Source: Rothia sp. ZJ932
GTDB taxonomy: Bacteria > Actinomycetota > Actinomycetes > Actinomycetales > Micrococcaceae
Length of the DNA: 64,000 nucleotides
Assembly: GCF_016924835.1 (NCBI RefSeq)
Contig: NZ_CP070480.1
Coordinates: 1,984,001-2,048,000, forward strand
Direction: 5' to 3'
Both the position numbers and the translations under genes were made by a program. Shown here piece by piece: positions 9,307 to 17,952 of this stretch. The notes below the pieces were generated by a model that was not told the DNA's origin, searched no databases, and was given only the letters and a program-made list of their open reading frames with translations. The stretch's first letter is position 1. Each line of letters starts with the position of its first letter.

Positions 9307-10171
9307 TGTTCATCCTCTCCTTCTCATAACTTTCATCCAGCAAATGCTGAACAATACGCTCACCCGTCACCAGGCAAGAATCCAAAAGCTCCTGCACCTC
9401 ACGCGCGTCCACGCCCTCACCCGTCACCGCAATACGCGTGGCTGGAGCGTCCGCCCATACCCCGTGCGTCTGCAACCATACCGTAGGGCCAATACCCTCA
9501 ACGGCCACCCGTTCATCCAGATGCGAATCAAGCCACACGTACCCGCGGACGCGCACTGCCCCCTCAACCATGCGGGGCAGCACCTGCGCCAAAAGTTGCG
9601 CGTCAACCACAGCCGATGCCTCTGCCACAGCAGTGGCAATACCGGTGTAATCGCGGTCATGCAACGACTCATTCGCGGGCACCTCTAGATACCCAGGAAC
9701 AGCGCGTTTTTGTACCTCACTCAGATAATCACAGCCGCACTCACCCCCACCGTTTTGCAGATCAACAACAGCCAAGTGCGGGGCAATATGTTTCACCATC
9801 TCAAGCGTCCGCTGATTATCCTGGTGGCAACCCATCGGGTGGCTTGTGAGAACAAGGGTGTCAGCGTAGGTCATCTCAGCAACCGTGAACTCACCGGGGG
9901 TACGTTCGTCAGCGCAGTCGCCACTCATGCCACGGGCATGCAGGGTTTCAGAAGACCACAAATCATCTTCAAGCTCATCAGCAACAAGAGCTGTCATAGC
10001 GCTTTCTAAAGTGACGTCTTCTCTTTCTGAAGCAACCTTTATTACGGCAGAAACAGACACCCCGGCGGGCAACATTAAAAGCGCCTGAGACACGTCCGCA
10101 GGAATGTGATTCAAAATCTCAGGCAAAGACGCGAGAGTCGAGCACGAAAGGCAGGTACCTTCCATAACCAC
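9296..10171 (-). pseudogene. CobW/COG0523-type zinc metallochaperone, 5'-truncated
   Basis: The 291-residue frame carries the actinobacterial short COG0523 layout: MEGTCLSCST (metal-binding C-x-x-C), a central mixed region and the CobW C-terminal domain (TVWLQTHGVWADAPATRIAV). Family-like sequence (YYISVTDASGAVTQSRV) continues in frame upstream to about 10228 with no start codon and then hits a TGA, so the first 40-50 residues are gone. The break coincides with the left edge of the accessory island. A GTG at 10171 could still give a shortened product. It overlaps rpmJ, which suggests zinc homeostasis as its original job. Confidence 0.7.
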
Positions 10172-10250
10172 TCGGCTCTGAGTTACAGCCCCACTAGCGT
10201 CAGTTACTGAGATGTAGTATCTCTCATTTTGCTGACGTTAAGGAGTATTT

Positions 10251-10373
10251 ATGATGAGTGAGCGTAAGTCGGTTAAGGCTGTTAATGCGCGTAAAAAGGC
10301 TTTGGAGGCTGCGCGTGAGTTCCAGGCCCGTGAGCAGCGTTTGTTGGTTTTGGCTGAGGATTTTTCAAGCTAG
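10251..10373 (+). CDS. Small charged protein, first half of a split gene
   Basis: A strong AAGGAG site precedes ATG 10251; the 40-residue product (MMSERKSVKAVNARKKALEA..) is helical and basic, then stops at TAG 10371-10373. With one more T in the T5 run at 10361-10365, the frame would continue as KLEESSGVAGIDKK straight into the next gene, giving a single protein of about 120 residues. It is therefore either the broken 5' half or a site of slippage. It is the first gene inside the accessory island. No family is recognised. Confidence 0.55.
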   Translation: MMSERKSVKAVNARKKALEAAREFQAREQRLLVLAEDFSS

Positions 10374-10387
10374 AAGAGTCTAGTGGT

Positions 10388-10618
10388 GTGGCTGGGATTG
10401 ATAAGAAGATTGAGGATCTTCTAGCTAAGATTGAGCAGTTAAAGGTGGAGCGTGTGGCTGCGGAGAAGGCTTCTGAGATTGATCAGGCTGCTGTGATTGG
10501 GCGTTTTAGGTCTGAGGGCGTGAATAATTCGGAGATTGCTTCTCGTTTGGCGCTTTCGGCTTCTGATGTTCGACGCCTAGCGAAACTTGTTAATGGTTCA
10601 GATTCAGCACAAGACTAG
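10388..10618 (+). CDS. Small coiled-coil/HTH protein, second half of a split gene
   Basis: Starting at GTG 10388, the 76 residues consist of a coiled-coil helix (KKIEDLLAKIEQLKVERVAA) and a C-terminal helix-turn-helix-like segment (SEGVNNSEIASRLALSAS). There is no good ribosome-binding site, which agrees with its being the 3' part of the gene that begins at 10251. Similar small proteins occur on actinobacterial plasmids and integrated elements; that is a general impression, not a family assignment. Confidence 0.55.
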   Translation: MAGIDKKIEDLLAKIEQLKVERVAAEKASEIDQAAVIGRFRSEGVNNSEIASRLALSASDVRRLAKLVNGSDSAQD

Positions 10619-11266
10619 GTGAGTTTTCTTTTGATGATGAGTTCTCTTGTGGTTCCTGAGTGGTTAGTAAATTTTGGTTCTTTCTTTAGAACTGAGTCAT
10701 CTACTATCACTGCGGTGACCGCTATCTTAGGTACGGTGTTTGCTCTGTGGAATCTGCGTGCTATCTCGCGTGATTCCCGTGCACGTGCGAGGCCTTATGT
10801 CACCTTTGAGCCAGTACCTGGCATACAAAATTTTGGGTCGATTGATTTGTTAATTACTAACCGTGGAGCTTCACCGGCAAAACATCTTTCCTTTGATGTA
10901 GCTGATCGTTGGGTGGAAAAAGAAGATGACCATATCACTAAAACTTTCTATGGCCTGTTACGTAGAGAGTTCTTCTTGGCACCCGGTGCACAGATTCGGT
11001 TAATGTGGCGCGGGACAGGAGAGTTTGAGGCAGGTGCAGATGATAAGCACCGCATCACGGTTACTTACCAAGATACTTCTGTCAGAAAGCTGTGGTGGAA
11101 GAAAAAATACAAAGATGAATTCATCATTGATACATCCTTTGCGGTTGGAGCTCCTGCACCCCAAAAAGGAACTATCAACAGTAATAGCGATAAAGAACTT
11201 CGGGCCTTAGAGAATATCAATCATGCCCTACGTACCATCAATACTCACATTGGCATGATGAGATAA
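10619..11266 (+). CDS. Hypothetical protein with one membrane helix
   Basis: A 215-residue product with one N-terminal hydrophobic helix (about residues 28-47), then a basic stretch (SRDSRARARPYV) and a soluble beta-rich domain with no recognised family. Its GTG 10619 directly follows the TAG of the previous gene; ATG 10634 is an alternative with a GGTGAG site upstream. Single-helix proteins of this kind are common in integrated elements. Confidence 0.6.
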   Translation: MSFLLMMSSLVVPEWLVNFGSFFRTESSTITAVTAILGTVFALWNLRAISRDSRARARPYVTFEPVPGIQNFGSIDLLITNRGASPAKHLSFDVADRWVEKEDDHITKTFYGLLRREFFLAPGAQIRLMWRGTGEFEAGADDKHRITVTYQDTSVRKLWWKKKYKDEFIIDTSFAVGAPAPQKGTINSNSDKELRALENINHALRTINTHIGMMR

Positions 11267-11278
11267 TCTTTTTACTCT

Positions 11279-11770
11279 TTAGAACAAAGTTCCCTGATCA
11301 GGTAGAACGTTCTTCATCAACTCATCAACCTTCACCTGCTCATACCCGTGTGCTTTCGTATAATCACGTAGCGCCTGCGCAGCCTTCACCCGTTTACCTC
11401 GTGCTTCTGGATCAGGCTTACCCAGCAGCTGAAAATTAGAGCGGCCACGCGCTGAACGATCCATCATGTTCTGGCTCTTCGTCCCCCAATACAAGTGTGA
11501 ATCTTCCCCACTAGTAGCCCGCACGCATAACGGGTTATCGCAGCGGTGCAGCGCATGAAACTGTTGCGGTCGCTCTACAGGTTGCGCGTGTTCTAAAGCC
11601 CAGCGGTGGGCACGATAAACACGTTGCTTGTCTCCGGGTTCTTTGACCCAAAACCGGCCGTAACCATCATCGCCAATAGCACCAACCCAGAGCCAGCAGC
11701 TCGTTAGTTCAGGGCCTTTGACGACATAAGAAAAGAAGCGCTGCACGGTGGCATCAGCTGAACTGGTCAT
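11279..11770 (-). CDS. HNH endonuclease (homing type)
   Basis: A 163-residue protein with the HNH_3 pattern: CWLWVGAIGDDGYGRF, RAHRWALEH, then HALHRCDNPLCVRA and HLYWGTKSQNMMDR. The His-Asn-His core and cysteines fit phage or island HNH nucleases that cut DNA near their own insertion site. Its start ATG overlaps the stop of the upstream gene (11767-12051) by 4 bases, so they form one unit with the HTH gene. Confidence 0.85.
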   Translation of the reverse strand: MTSSADATVQRFFSYVVKGPELTSCWLWVGAIGDDGYGRFWVKEPGDKQRVYRAHRWALEHAQPVERPQQFHALHRCDNPLCVRATSGEDSHLYWGTKSQNMMDRSARGRSNFQLLGKPDPEARGKRVKAAQALRDYTKAHGYEQVKVDELMKNVLPDQGTLF

Positions 11771-12051
11771 GATCTCATCAAAGCAGCCTCAACAGCTGCT
11801 AGATGGTTTGCTACCTCTGCTGCTTTGACCAGCTCTAATTCGTGTTCAGGACTGCCGAAAGATGCTGCGGTTTCCAAGGTATTCTTCATTGCATCATCAA
11901 AGGTTGCTGAGAGATAACGCTGGTGGATTTCTAAATCTTTGACGCTCAGCACGTGGCGCAGGTTTTCACCCCAGACAGTGAGGTTATCCTCGGCAGGTTG
12001 AGCGTTGCGGATGATTTGGGCCGTTGCTTCATGGCGTGGAAAAGCTGACAT
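11767..12051 (-). CDS. Hypothetical protein, 94 residues
   Basis: A small, acidic, largely helical soluble protein with no recognised family. It sits between an HTH gene (5 bases upstream) and an HNH nuclease gene (4-base overlap downstream), so it is part of a three-gene minus-strand operon in the island. AGGAGT lies upstream of ATG 12051. Confidence 0.6.
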   Translation of the reverse strand: MSAFPRHEATAQIIRNAQPAEDNLTVWGENLRHVLSVKDLEIHQRYLSATFDDAMKNTLETAASFGSPEHELELVKAAEVANHLAAVEAALMRS

Positions 12052-12056
12052 CGTAG

Positions 12057-12281
12057 TTACTCCTTTGTTTTACGTGTGCTACCTGGAACCGGGCCCGGTT
12101 TTTTCTTCACGGAGGCATCCCAGGTGGTAATGGTGTGCTCCTTCCAGCCTGGCACATCCCCAATATAGGCATCTGCTGGCGGTGGGGTGCGCTTGTAAAA
12201 GGCCATGCGGCTAATACCTAAAAGCTCTGCTGCTTCCTTGCCCGAAAGGTAGCGTAAGGATTTTTTGCTAGACTTGTTCAC
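12057..12281 (-). CDS. Helix-turn-helix (excisionase/MerR-like) DNA-binding protein
   Basis: The segment LSGKEAAELLGISRMAFYKR is a MerR/Xis-type helix-turn-helix, followed by a basic C-terminus (KKKPGPVPGSTRKTKE). A longer frame runs up to 12338, but GTG 12279-12281 is preferred because an AAAGGAG site lies 7 bases upstream. The likely job is control of, or excision from, the island; no integrase is present, so this is inference. Confidence 0.65.
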   Translation of the reverse strand: MNKSSKKSLRYLSGKEAAELLGISRMAFYKRTPPPADAYIGDVPGWKEHTITTWDASVKKKPGPVPGSTRKTKE

Positions 12282-12360
12282 AACACTCCTTTGTTGGTGT
12301 GTTGGCCCCGGCACTTTCCTTTTATCTGCCGGGGCCATTTTTATAGGGTTACCGTGACCG

Positions 12361-12813
12361 CTAGGGTTGGGTAAATTTTAGGGCGATTTCCCTCAAGAGG
12401 TCTTGGCTGGTTTCCAGCAGCTCATCGTGTGCATCTTCTCCAACCTGCTCTTCGTGTCGGTCAACCAGAAGGGACTCAATTTCTGTTTTCTCCCAGTTAC
12501 TGGCTTCATCTCCGAGGTAGCGTGTGGCCAGCTCTACGTTGCTGAAGTTCTGGGCTGTGGCCGCCAATTCCTGAGAACAGATTTTTAGCAGGTGAGTAGC
12601 TGCCACCGCCTGGGCAATCACCACATTTTGGTTGCTGGGTGCTACTTTGAGGATCTGGATTGATTTCTCCCCTTTAGTATCACCAATGAGGGTTTTCTGA
12701 GCCATTTTGAACTGATGGTTTAAGGGGGTTCCAGCTTGGATTCCTTTACGCTGTGCATCCTTGAGTTCTACTCGTAGCTAGTCAATCTGTTCCCTGGTCA
12801 TGTTTTCCAACAT
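12361..12813 (-). pseudogene. Hypothetical island gene with an internal amber codon
   Basis: A well-placed GGAG site precedes ATG 12811-12813; the frame reads MLENMTREQID, then TAG at 12778-12780, then continues LRVELKDAQRKGIQ in the same frame for another 141 codons to 12361. A shorter product could start at ATG 12703-12705 (MAQKTLIGD, 114 residues), but no ribosome-binding site precedes it. The protein is helical and acidic with no recognised family. Confidence 0.55.
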
Positions 12814-13134
12814 GGTTATTGCTCCTTGTGTTTGTTGGTGGTGTAAGCGGTGGGGCTTTCCTATCCTTTTTGCTTACATAATCAGTTTACACCAAGTAAA
12901 CCAAATAAGCCACCCCAAACCAGGCAAAATATCAATAAAATCCGGCAACCACCGCCTAGTTACTGTACTGCCTTTGCGCTTCTTCCGCGTCGCTTTGATA
13001 GCTGGAAGCCGAAGCCTCAGCGCTTCCTACCGTCAGGGGTAGCGCAGCCGTACATTTACCCTTGACGGTAGGTAGAGCGAGGCTAGACTGAACAGCTCAA
13101 AAGCGACAAGGAAAAACCCCCTCCCCTTCGGCAA
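12814..13134. other. Intergenic region with operator-like and inverted repeats
   Basis: No gene is seen in these 320 bases, which are more A/T-rich than their surroundings. At about 12891-12902 the half-sites GTTTAC and GTAAAC form an inverted pair that could be an operator. At 13027-13041 and 13057-13071 two 15-base arms (CTACCGTCAGGGGTA) form an inverted repeat with one mismatch. It separates two minus-strand units of the island. Confidence 0.5.
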
Positions 13135-13545
13135 TCACACCAGATGATGCAAACATCGGGTCACCACACCAATCACCCTAAAATCAGACTCAGGACTAAC
13201 ACGAATCGCCTCATACTCAGGATTCTGAGGCAGCAACCACCCCACCCCCTGCCGGTCAATAACAAACCGCTTAATAGTTCATTCACCATCAATCGAGGTA
13301 ATAACCACCTGACCAGACTGCGCTCTGATGCTGCTATCACACAGCACCTCATCTCCATCACAGATCCCGGCATCACGCATAGAATCATCGGACACTGTAA
13401 AAATCAATGTGGCTGCCTTATCTTTGACCAGTACATCATTCAAGTCAATGCGCGTACCCCTGTAATCCTGGGCAGGTGAAGGAAACTGAGAAACCATAGG
13501 AATAGTTCTACCCCTGACGGCTGACAAAATAAGCACATATTTCAT
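13135..13545 (-). pseudogene. umuD: UmuD-like S24 peptidase, interrupted by an in-frame TGA
   Basis: The frame starts MKYVLILSAVRGRTIPM and contains SDDSMRDAGICDGDEVL, the S24 self-cleavage motif with its catalytic Ser. At 13279-13281 an in-frame TGA replaces a residue just before TIKRFVIDRQG, which carries the catalytic Lys; the frame then runs to a proper C-terminus at 13135. A TGG-to-TGA change would explain it. No umuC follows. The shortened product lacks the Lys and cannot self-cleave. Confidence 0.8.
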
Positions 13546-13598
13546 CTACACTAAGAAGAGATTTCCCAAAAACTATCCCCCAGCCTAGAGGGCATAAC

Positions 13599-16448
13599 AT
13601 GCGAACTAACGAGCACCTTGACCGTGCAACCAGTATCAAAAAACTGCGCGACTTCTCCCATCACTGGAACACCCTCATCAGCCAATGGCGCGAGCAGGGC
13701 CTGTCCAACGTTGAACGGCAGTACGCTCAAATCTTCTGGTCCGAGTTCCTAGCCTGCTACAGCATCAACGCCGGACGCGTAGCCCTCTTTGAACGCCGCG
13801 CTCAACGTGCCAACACTCGCAGAGCAGGGTTCATTGACTTCTTCATGCCTGCCATGGTTATCGGTGAAGCAAAATCATTGGGCAAAGACCTCACCAAAGC
13901 CCAAGAACAAATCGATGACTACCTAGCAGGCGGCTCAGTCTCTGAAGCTGAGTTCCCCAAATACTCCATCGTCACCGACTTTGAACATTTCAAGCTCAAG
14001 CGCCTCGATACTAACGCTGAAGAGTCTGAAATCACCATTCATATCTCACAAATAGCCGACTATTACGACTCCTTCCTTTTTCTCATTGGCAAAGAAAACA
14101 TCACCAAAAAGGAAGAAGAAGAAGCTTCCATTCATGCAGCAGAACTGATGGCCGGGCTCTACATCTCCATCATGGGCGATGAAACAGATTTACCAGTAGG
14201 CCAAGAAGCCACTGAAGACGCTAGTGATGAGGATGAGCGCAGCCAGCAAACCTCAATTTTAATGACGCGTCTGCTCTTTCTACTCTACGGCGACGACGCT
14301 AACCTCTGGGAAGCAGATCTTTTCTACCGCTGGGTAGACGAAGAAACCACGCCCTCCACCTTAGGTGCTCAGCTCAATCAGCTCTTTGATGTGCTCAACA
14401 CTTCTAAAAACCACCGTTCTAAAAACATTCCGGGACTGATGGCACAGTTCCCGCATGTAAACGGCTCACTCTTTGCCGATGCCCTCAACGCTGAGTTCTT
14501 CACCCCTGAAACACATGAAGCGCTGCTTCAGGCCTGTGCCTTCCGTTGGAACCGCATTAGCGTCTCAGTATTCGGCGCTATGTTCCAGCTGGTCAAGTCC
14601 AAAGAAGCACGTCGCACTGCCGGTGAACACTACACCTCCGAGAAGAACATCCTCAAAACCATAGGCCCTCTGTTCTTAGATGAATATCGATCACGTGCTG
14701 ATCGCCTGATTGCCAATAAGTCCACTCGTGCAGCTCAGTTCGATGCTTTTCTAGATGAGATGGCCTCCAACATTTATTGTGACCCTGCCTGCGGCGGCGG
14801 TAACTTCCTCAATATTGCTTACGCTAAGTTACGTGAGATTGAAACTGATGTGTTGGCAGAGAAGCAGCGTCGCGGTGGTGAATTTACCGCTTCATTGGAT
14901 ATTTCTTTTGACCAGAAAATCTCAATTGACCAGTTCTGGGGTTTTGAGATTAACTGGTGGCCGGCAAAGATTGCTGAAACTGCAATGTTCTTGGTGGATC
15001 ATCAGGCCAACCTCAAGCTAGCTGCGGCGCTAGGTGATGCTCCGGAGCGCTTGCCTATCAAGATTACTGCCCATATCGTTCATGCTAATGCGCTCCGTTT
15101 AGACTGGGCGAAGACTCTGCCGGAGCCTAAGGACGGCAGGACCTTCATCTTCGGTAACCCACCGTTTATTGGCCAAAAGGAAAAGGCTCAGGACCCCCAA
15201 AAGGTCAAGGATATGAAACAGGTTTGGGGCGAAAAATACGATGGATATCTAGACTTTGTTACTGCTTGGTTTGCGAAGTCCGTGCATCTTCTAACCAATA
15301 GGGAAGGTGAATTTGCGTTCGTATCTACTAACTCGATCACTCAGGGACAGCCTGTCAATAGTTTATTTGGATATCTCTATGACAAAAACTGGGATATAAA
15401 GTTTGCACATAGAACATTTGCCTGGGATTCCGAAGCACCCGGTCAAGCGAATGTTCATTGTGTGATTATTGGATTCACCAGAGACAAAAACATCAAACCG
15501 CGTCTTTGGGATTATAAGTCTTACAAGTCTGATCCACATGAAGTGGTTATCAAGACTGGAATAAATGCATATCTACTTGATGCTCCTCGTGTGTTAATAA
15601 CAAAACGCTCAAGCTCTAAGATGCTCAATCCTCAGCTACCAGCTATCAAATCAGGGTCAAAAGCTGTTGACTGGAAGAACTTCGAAGTGACAGAAGATGA
15701 CTTGGAAGAAGTAAATAACGACCCCGTAGCAAGAAAGTATCTAAGGCTACACCTCGGCGGAGAAGAGGTTATCAACGGAACTAAAAAATGGTGCCTATGG
15801 CTTCGGGACGTCTCTCACCAGGACATCCAAAATTCAAAAATTATTCGGGAACGTATCGAGGCAGTCCGCGCGAGAAGGATTGAATCAGGGACCAACGAGA
15901 ATCTTAAATTCGCCCAAACGCCTAACCGTTTCGGGGCAGATAGACAGCCAGATTTCCCATATCTAGCGATACCTCAAACTTTTTCAGAAAACAGAGACTA
16001 CGCAACAGCTAAGAGGCTAGATAAAGATGTGATTGCTTCGATCAAGCTTTTCACCGCTCGTGATGAGGATGGTTTCCTTTTCGGGTTAATAAGTTCGAGT
16101 ATGTTCATGGTGTGGCTTAAAGCTGTGGGAGGTAAGCAGAAGTCTGACCCAAGTTTTTCTAACACCATTGTTTGGAACAGCTTCCCCTTGCCTGAAATTA
16201 GCGATGAGATGAGAGAGAAAATTATAAAAGCTGGTGCTGAAGTATTTAAGGTAAGAGACTTGTATCCTGAACTTTCACTAGCTGAACTCTACAACCCTTT
16301 ATCAATGAAAAGTGACCTCAGGGCAGCCCATAATAACCTTGATAAAGTTGTAGACACAGCTTTTGGCGCTTCACGCCGATTGACAACTGATACGCAACGG
16401 CTTGAACTTCTTATAAAGAACTACCTGAAACTTACTCAGGGTAAATAA
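13599..16448 (+). CDS. MmeI-like type IIL restriction-modification enzyme
   Basis: A single 949-residue polypeptide carries both activities. The N-terminal nuclease domain has D80, then E90-A-K92 (D-x9-E-x-K, PD-(D/E)xK type). A helical spacer follows. The methyltransferase domain shows motif I DPACGGGNF at about residue 394 and the adenine-methylating motif NPPF at about 520. The C-terminal 350 residues correspond to the specificity domain of the MmeI class. Such enzymes methylate one strand of a short asymmetric site and cut about 20 bases away; the site cannot be read here. It begins 53 bases after the divergent umuD-like gene and ends at a terminator. It is the intact centrepiece of the island. 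Confidence 0.9.
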   Translation: MRTNEHLDRATSIKKLRDFSHHWNTLISQWREQGLSNVERQYAQIFWSEFLACYSINAGRVALFERRAQRANTRRAGFIDFFMPAMVIGEAKSLGKDLTKAQEQIDDYLAGGSVSEAEFPKYSIVTDFEHFKLKRLDTNAEESEITIHISQIADYYDSFLFLIGKENITKKEEEEASIHAAELMAGLYISIMGDETDLPVGQEATEDASDEDERSQQTSILMTRLLFLLYGDDANLWEADLFYRWVDEETTPSTLGAQLNQLFDVLNTSKNHRSKNIPGLMAQFPHVNGSLFADALNAEFFTPETHEALLQACAFRWNRISVSVFGAMFQLVKSKEARRTAGEHYTSEKNILKTIGPLFLDEYRSRADRLIANKSTRAAQFDAFLDEMASNIYCDPACGGGNFLNIAYAKLREIETDVLAEKQRRGGEFTASLDISFDQKISIDQFWGFEINWWPAKIAETAMFLVDHQANLKLAAALGDAPERLPIKITAHIVHANALRLDWAKTLPEPKDGRTFIFGNPPFIGQKEKAQDPQKVKDMKQVWGEKYDGYLDFVTAWFAKSVHLLTNREGEFAFVSTNSITQGQPVNSLFGYLYDKNWDIKFAHRTFAWDSEAPGQANVHCVIIGFTRDKNIKPRLWDYKSYKSDPHEVVIKTGINAYLLDAPRVLITKRSSSKMLNPQLPAIKSGSKAVDWKNFEVTEDDLEEVNNDPVARKYLRLHLGGEEVINGTKKWCLWLRDVSHQDIQNSKIIRERIEAVRARRIESGTNENLKFAQTPNRFGADRQPDFPYLAIPQTFSENRDYATAKRLDKDVIASIKLFTARDEDGFLFGLISSSMFMVWLKAVGGKQKSDPSFSNTIVWNSFPLPEISDEMREKIIKAGAEVFKVRDLYPELSLAELYNPLSMKSDLRAAHNNLDKVVDTAFGASRRLTTDTQRLELLIKNYLKLTQGK

Positions 16449-16454
16449 TACTAA

Positions 16455-16486
16455 GGGGCACACTGATTGACGGTGTGCCCCTTTTT
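16455..16486 (+). terminator. Rho-independent terminator of the restriction-modification gene
   Basis: A 9-bp stem (GGGGCACAC at 16455-16463 and its complement at 16473-16481) with a 9-base loop and a T5 tail, seven bases after the stop codon. Confidence 0.85.
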
Positions 16487-16717
16487 ACCCGTTTAGCTCC
16501 ATACTTTCACTGTTGGTCGAACAACAAGCTTTGTACCATCCGGCCCCTTGATATACGGGCAAATATACTGCGGCTTCCGCAAACCAGCATCACGCGGCCC
16601 ATACGGCTGATTCTTCCACTGACCATCACCTGATGATCCAACTGCCATTTACCCTTACCCTCACGCGGTGGACGGTACTCATGCTGCGGCCTATGTGAAG
16701 TGCCCCGGGTTTTGTTC

Positions 16718-17638
16718 CTAGGCATTTGCCTTGATTTCTATTCTCTCGTGATTTGGATTACCAGTCCAAAACCCTGCTTCTACCTCTGTCGGCGTACGGT
16801 AACCGAGACTTTGGTGAAGCCGTGATTCATTCCACCACAAGACCCACTCAAACGTCGCAATCTCAACATCAACCACGTCAGTCCACGACCGCCTATGAAT
16901 AAGCTCATTTTTGTAAGAACCGTTGACGTTCTCAGCCAAAGCATTGTCGTAGGAGTCACCGACTGTCCCAGTAGAGGCAGTGATTCCATGCTCAGCAAGG
17001 CGCTCATTATAGACAATGCTCACATACTGCGAGCCGTGGTCTGAATGGTGAATCAGTCCCGTTGTTTCCTTTGCGCATACAATCGCCTGGTTGAGTGCTT
17101 GTAGTGGCAACGCTTCCGTGCGCATCGTATCTGATAATGCCCATCCGACAAATTTGCGGGAGTACACATCGGTGACAAAAGCGGTGTAGACGAACCCATT
17201 ACCGGTACGGACGTAGGTAATGTCAGCCACCCATAACCGATTCGGCCCAGGGGCACGAAAATCACGGCCTACCAAGTCAGGGCGATTATCCGAGTCCTTG
17301 GACCTGCGAGTTGTCACAGGCAACCGGCCTTTACCTTTCCCACTGACTCCAGCAAGGCGCATCAGGCGAGCGGTTTGCTCACGGCCGATGTCGATTCCTT
17401 CACGGCGTAGAGCATGCCACATCTTGCGGATACCATAGACTGCGTAGTTTTCTTCATGAACCTCGGCAATACGCCTTGTCAATGCGGCCTCGCGAAGGCT
17501 GCGGGCACTTAATCCCCGGGCTTTTGACTGACGGTATCCGCGTGAGGAAATGAAGCCACCTTGCCGATTGCTCTTCAACCTCTGACAGATGAACTCGACT
17601 GTGAAACGATCCCGGTGTTCATCGATGAACTGGATCAT
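16718..17638 (-). CDS. IS3-family transposase OrfB (DDE integrase core)
   Basis: The 306-residue protein has an HTH_21 segment (YAVYGIRKMWHALRREGI) and an rve integrase core: first Asp in RLWVADITYV, second in HHSDHGSQYV, and the Glu in YDNALAENVNGSYKNELI. It overlaps orfA by 4 bases. In IS3 elements the active OrfAB is made by a -1 frameshift near this overlap. The stop lies at the inner edge of the left repeat. Confidence 0.93.
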   Translation of the reverse strand: MIQFIDEHRDRFTVEFICQRLKSNRQGGFISSRGYRQSKARGLSARSLREAALTRRIAEVHEENYAVYGIRKMWHALRREGIDIGREQTARLMRLAGVSGKGKGRLPVTTRRSKDSDNRPDLVGRDFRAPGPNRLWVADITYVRTGNGFVYTAFVTDVYSRKFVGWALSDTMRTEALPLQALNQAIVCAKETTGLIHHSDHGSQYVSIVYNERLAEHGITASTGTVGDSYDNALAENVNGSYKNELIHRRSWTDVVDVEIATFEWVLWWNESRLHQSLGYRTPTEVEAGFWTGNPNHERIEIKANA

Positions 17639-17952
17639 TTCCGACGTTTGGGGTCGAGTTCTGAGGCGAAAAAAGCTGACGCGGCCTTCAACAACTCGTT
17701 AGTGTCGCGAAGCTCCTGATTCTCACGACGCAGCTTGGCCACCTCTGCAACGAGATCTTCAGGTAAAGGATCAATTGCCCTGCCTTCGCGACGGGCCGCC
17801 TGAGCCCACTGCCGGGCAGTATGCCACGAGACACCCAGTTTCGGGGCCACGATCTTGCACGCTTCCTGCATGGAGATCCCCTCCGCCAGGATGCGGTCCT
17901 CAACAAGGCGGAGCACCCGATCCTTGGCATCCTGATCAAATTTCTTCGGCAT
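17635..17952 (-). CDS. IS3-family transposase OrfA
   Basis: A 105-residue protein with a helix-turn-helix (GISMQEACKIVAPKLGVSWH) and a leucine-zipper-like tail (VAKLRRENQELRDTNELLKA) that in IS3 elements dimerises and binds the terminal repeats. It starts 28 bases inside the right inverted repeat and overlaps orfB. Confidence 0.93.
   Translation of the reverse strand: MPKKFDQDAKDRVLRLVEDRILAEGISMQEACKIVAPKLGVSWHTARQWAQAARREGRAIDPLPEDLVAEVAKLRRENQELRDTNELLKAASAFFASELDPKRRK

Noticed and set aside
16507-16725. A 72-codon minus-strand frame as an independent gene
   Set aside because: Its first residues come from the IS3 end, and its middle is the continuation of the gene interrupted by the IS; the end is out of frame with the conserved C-terminus.
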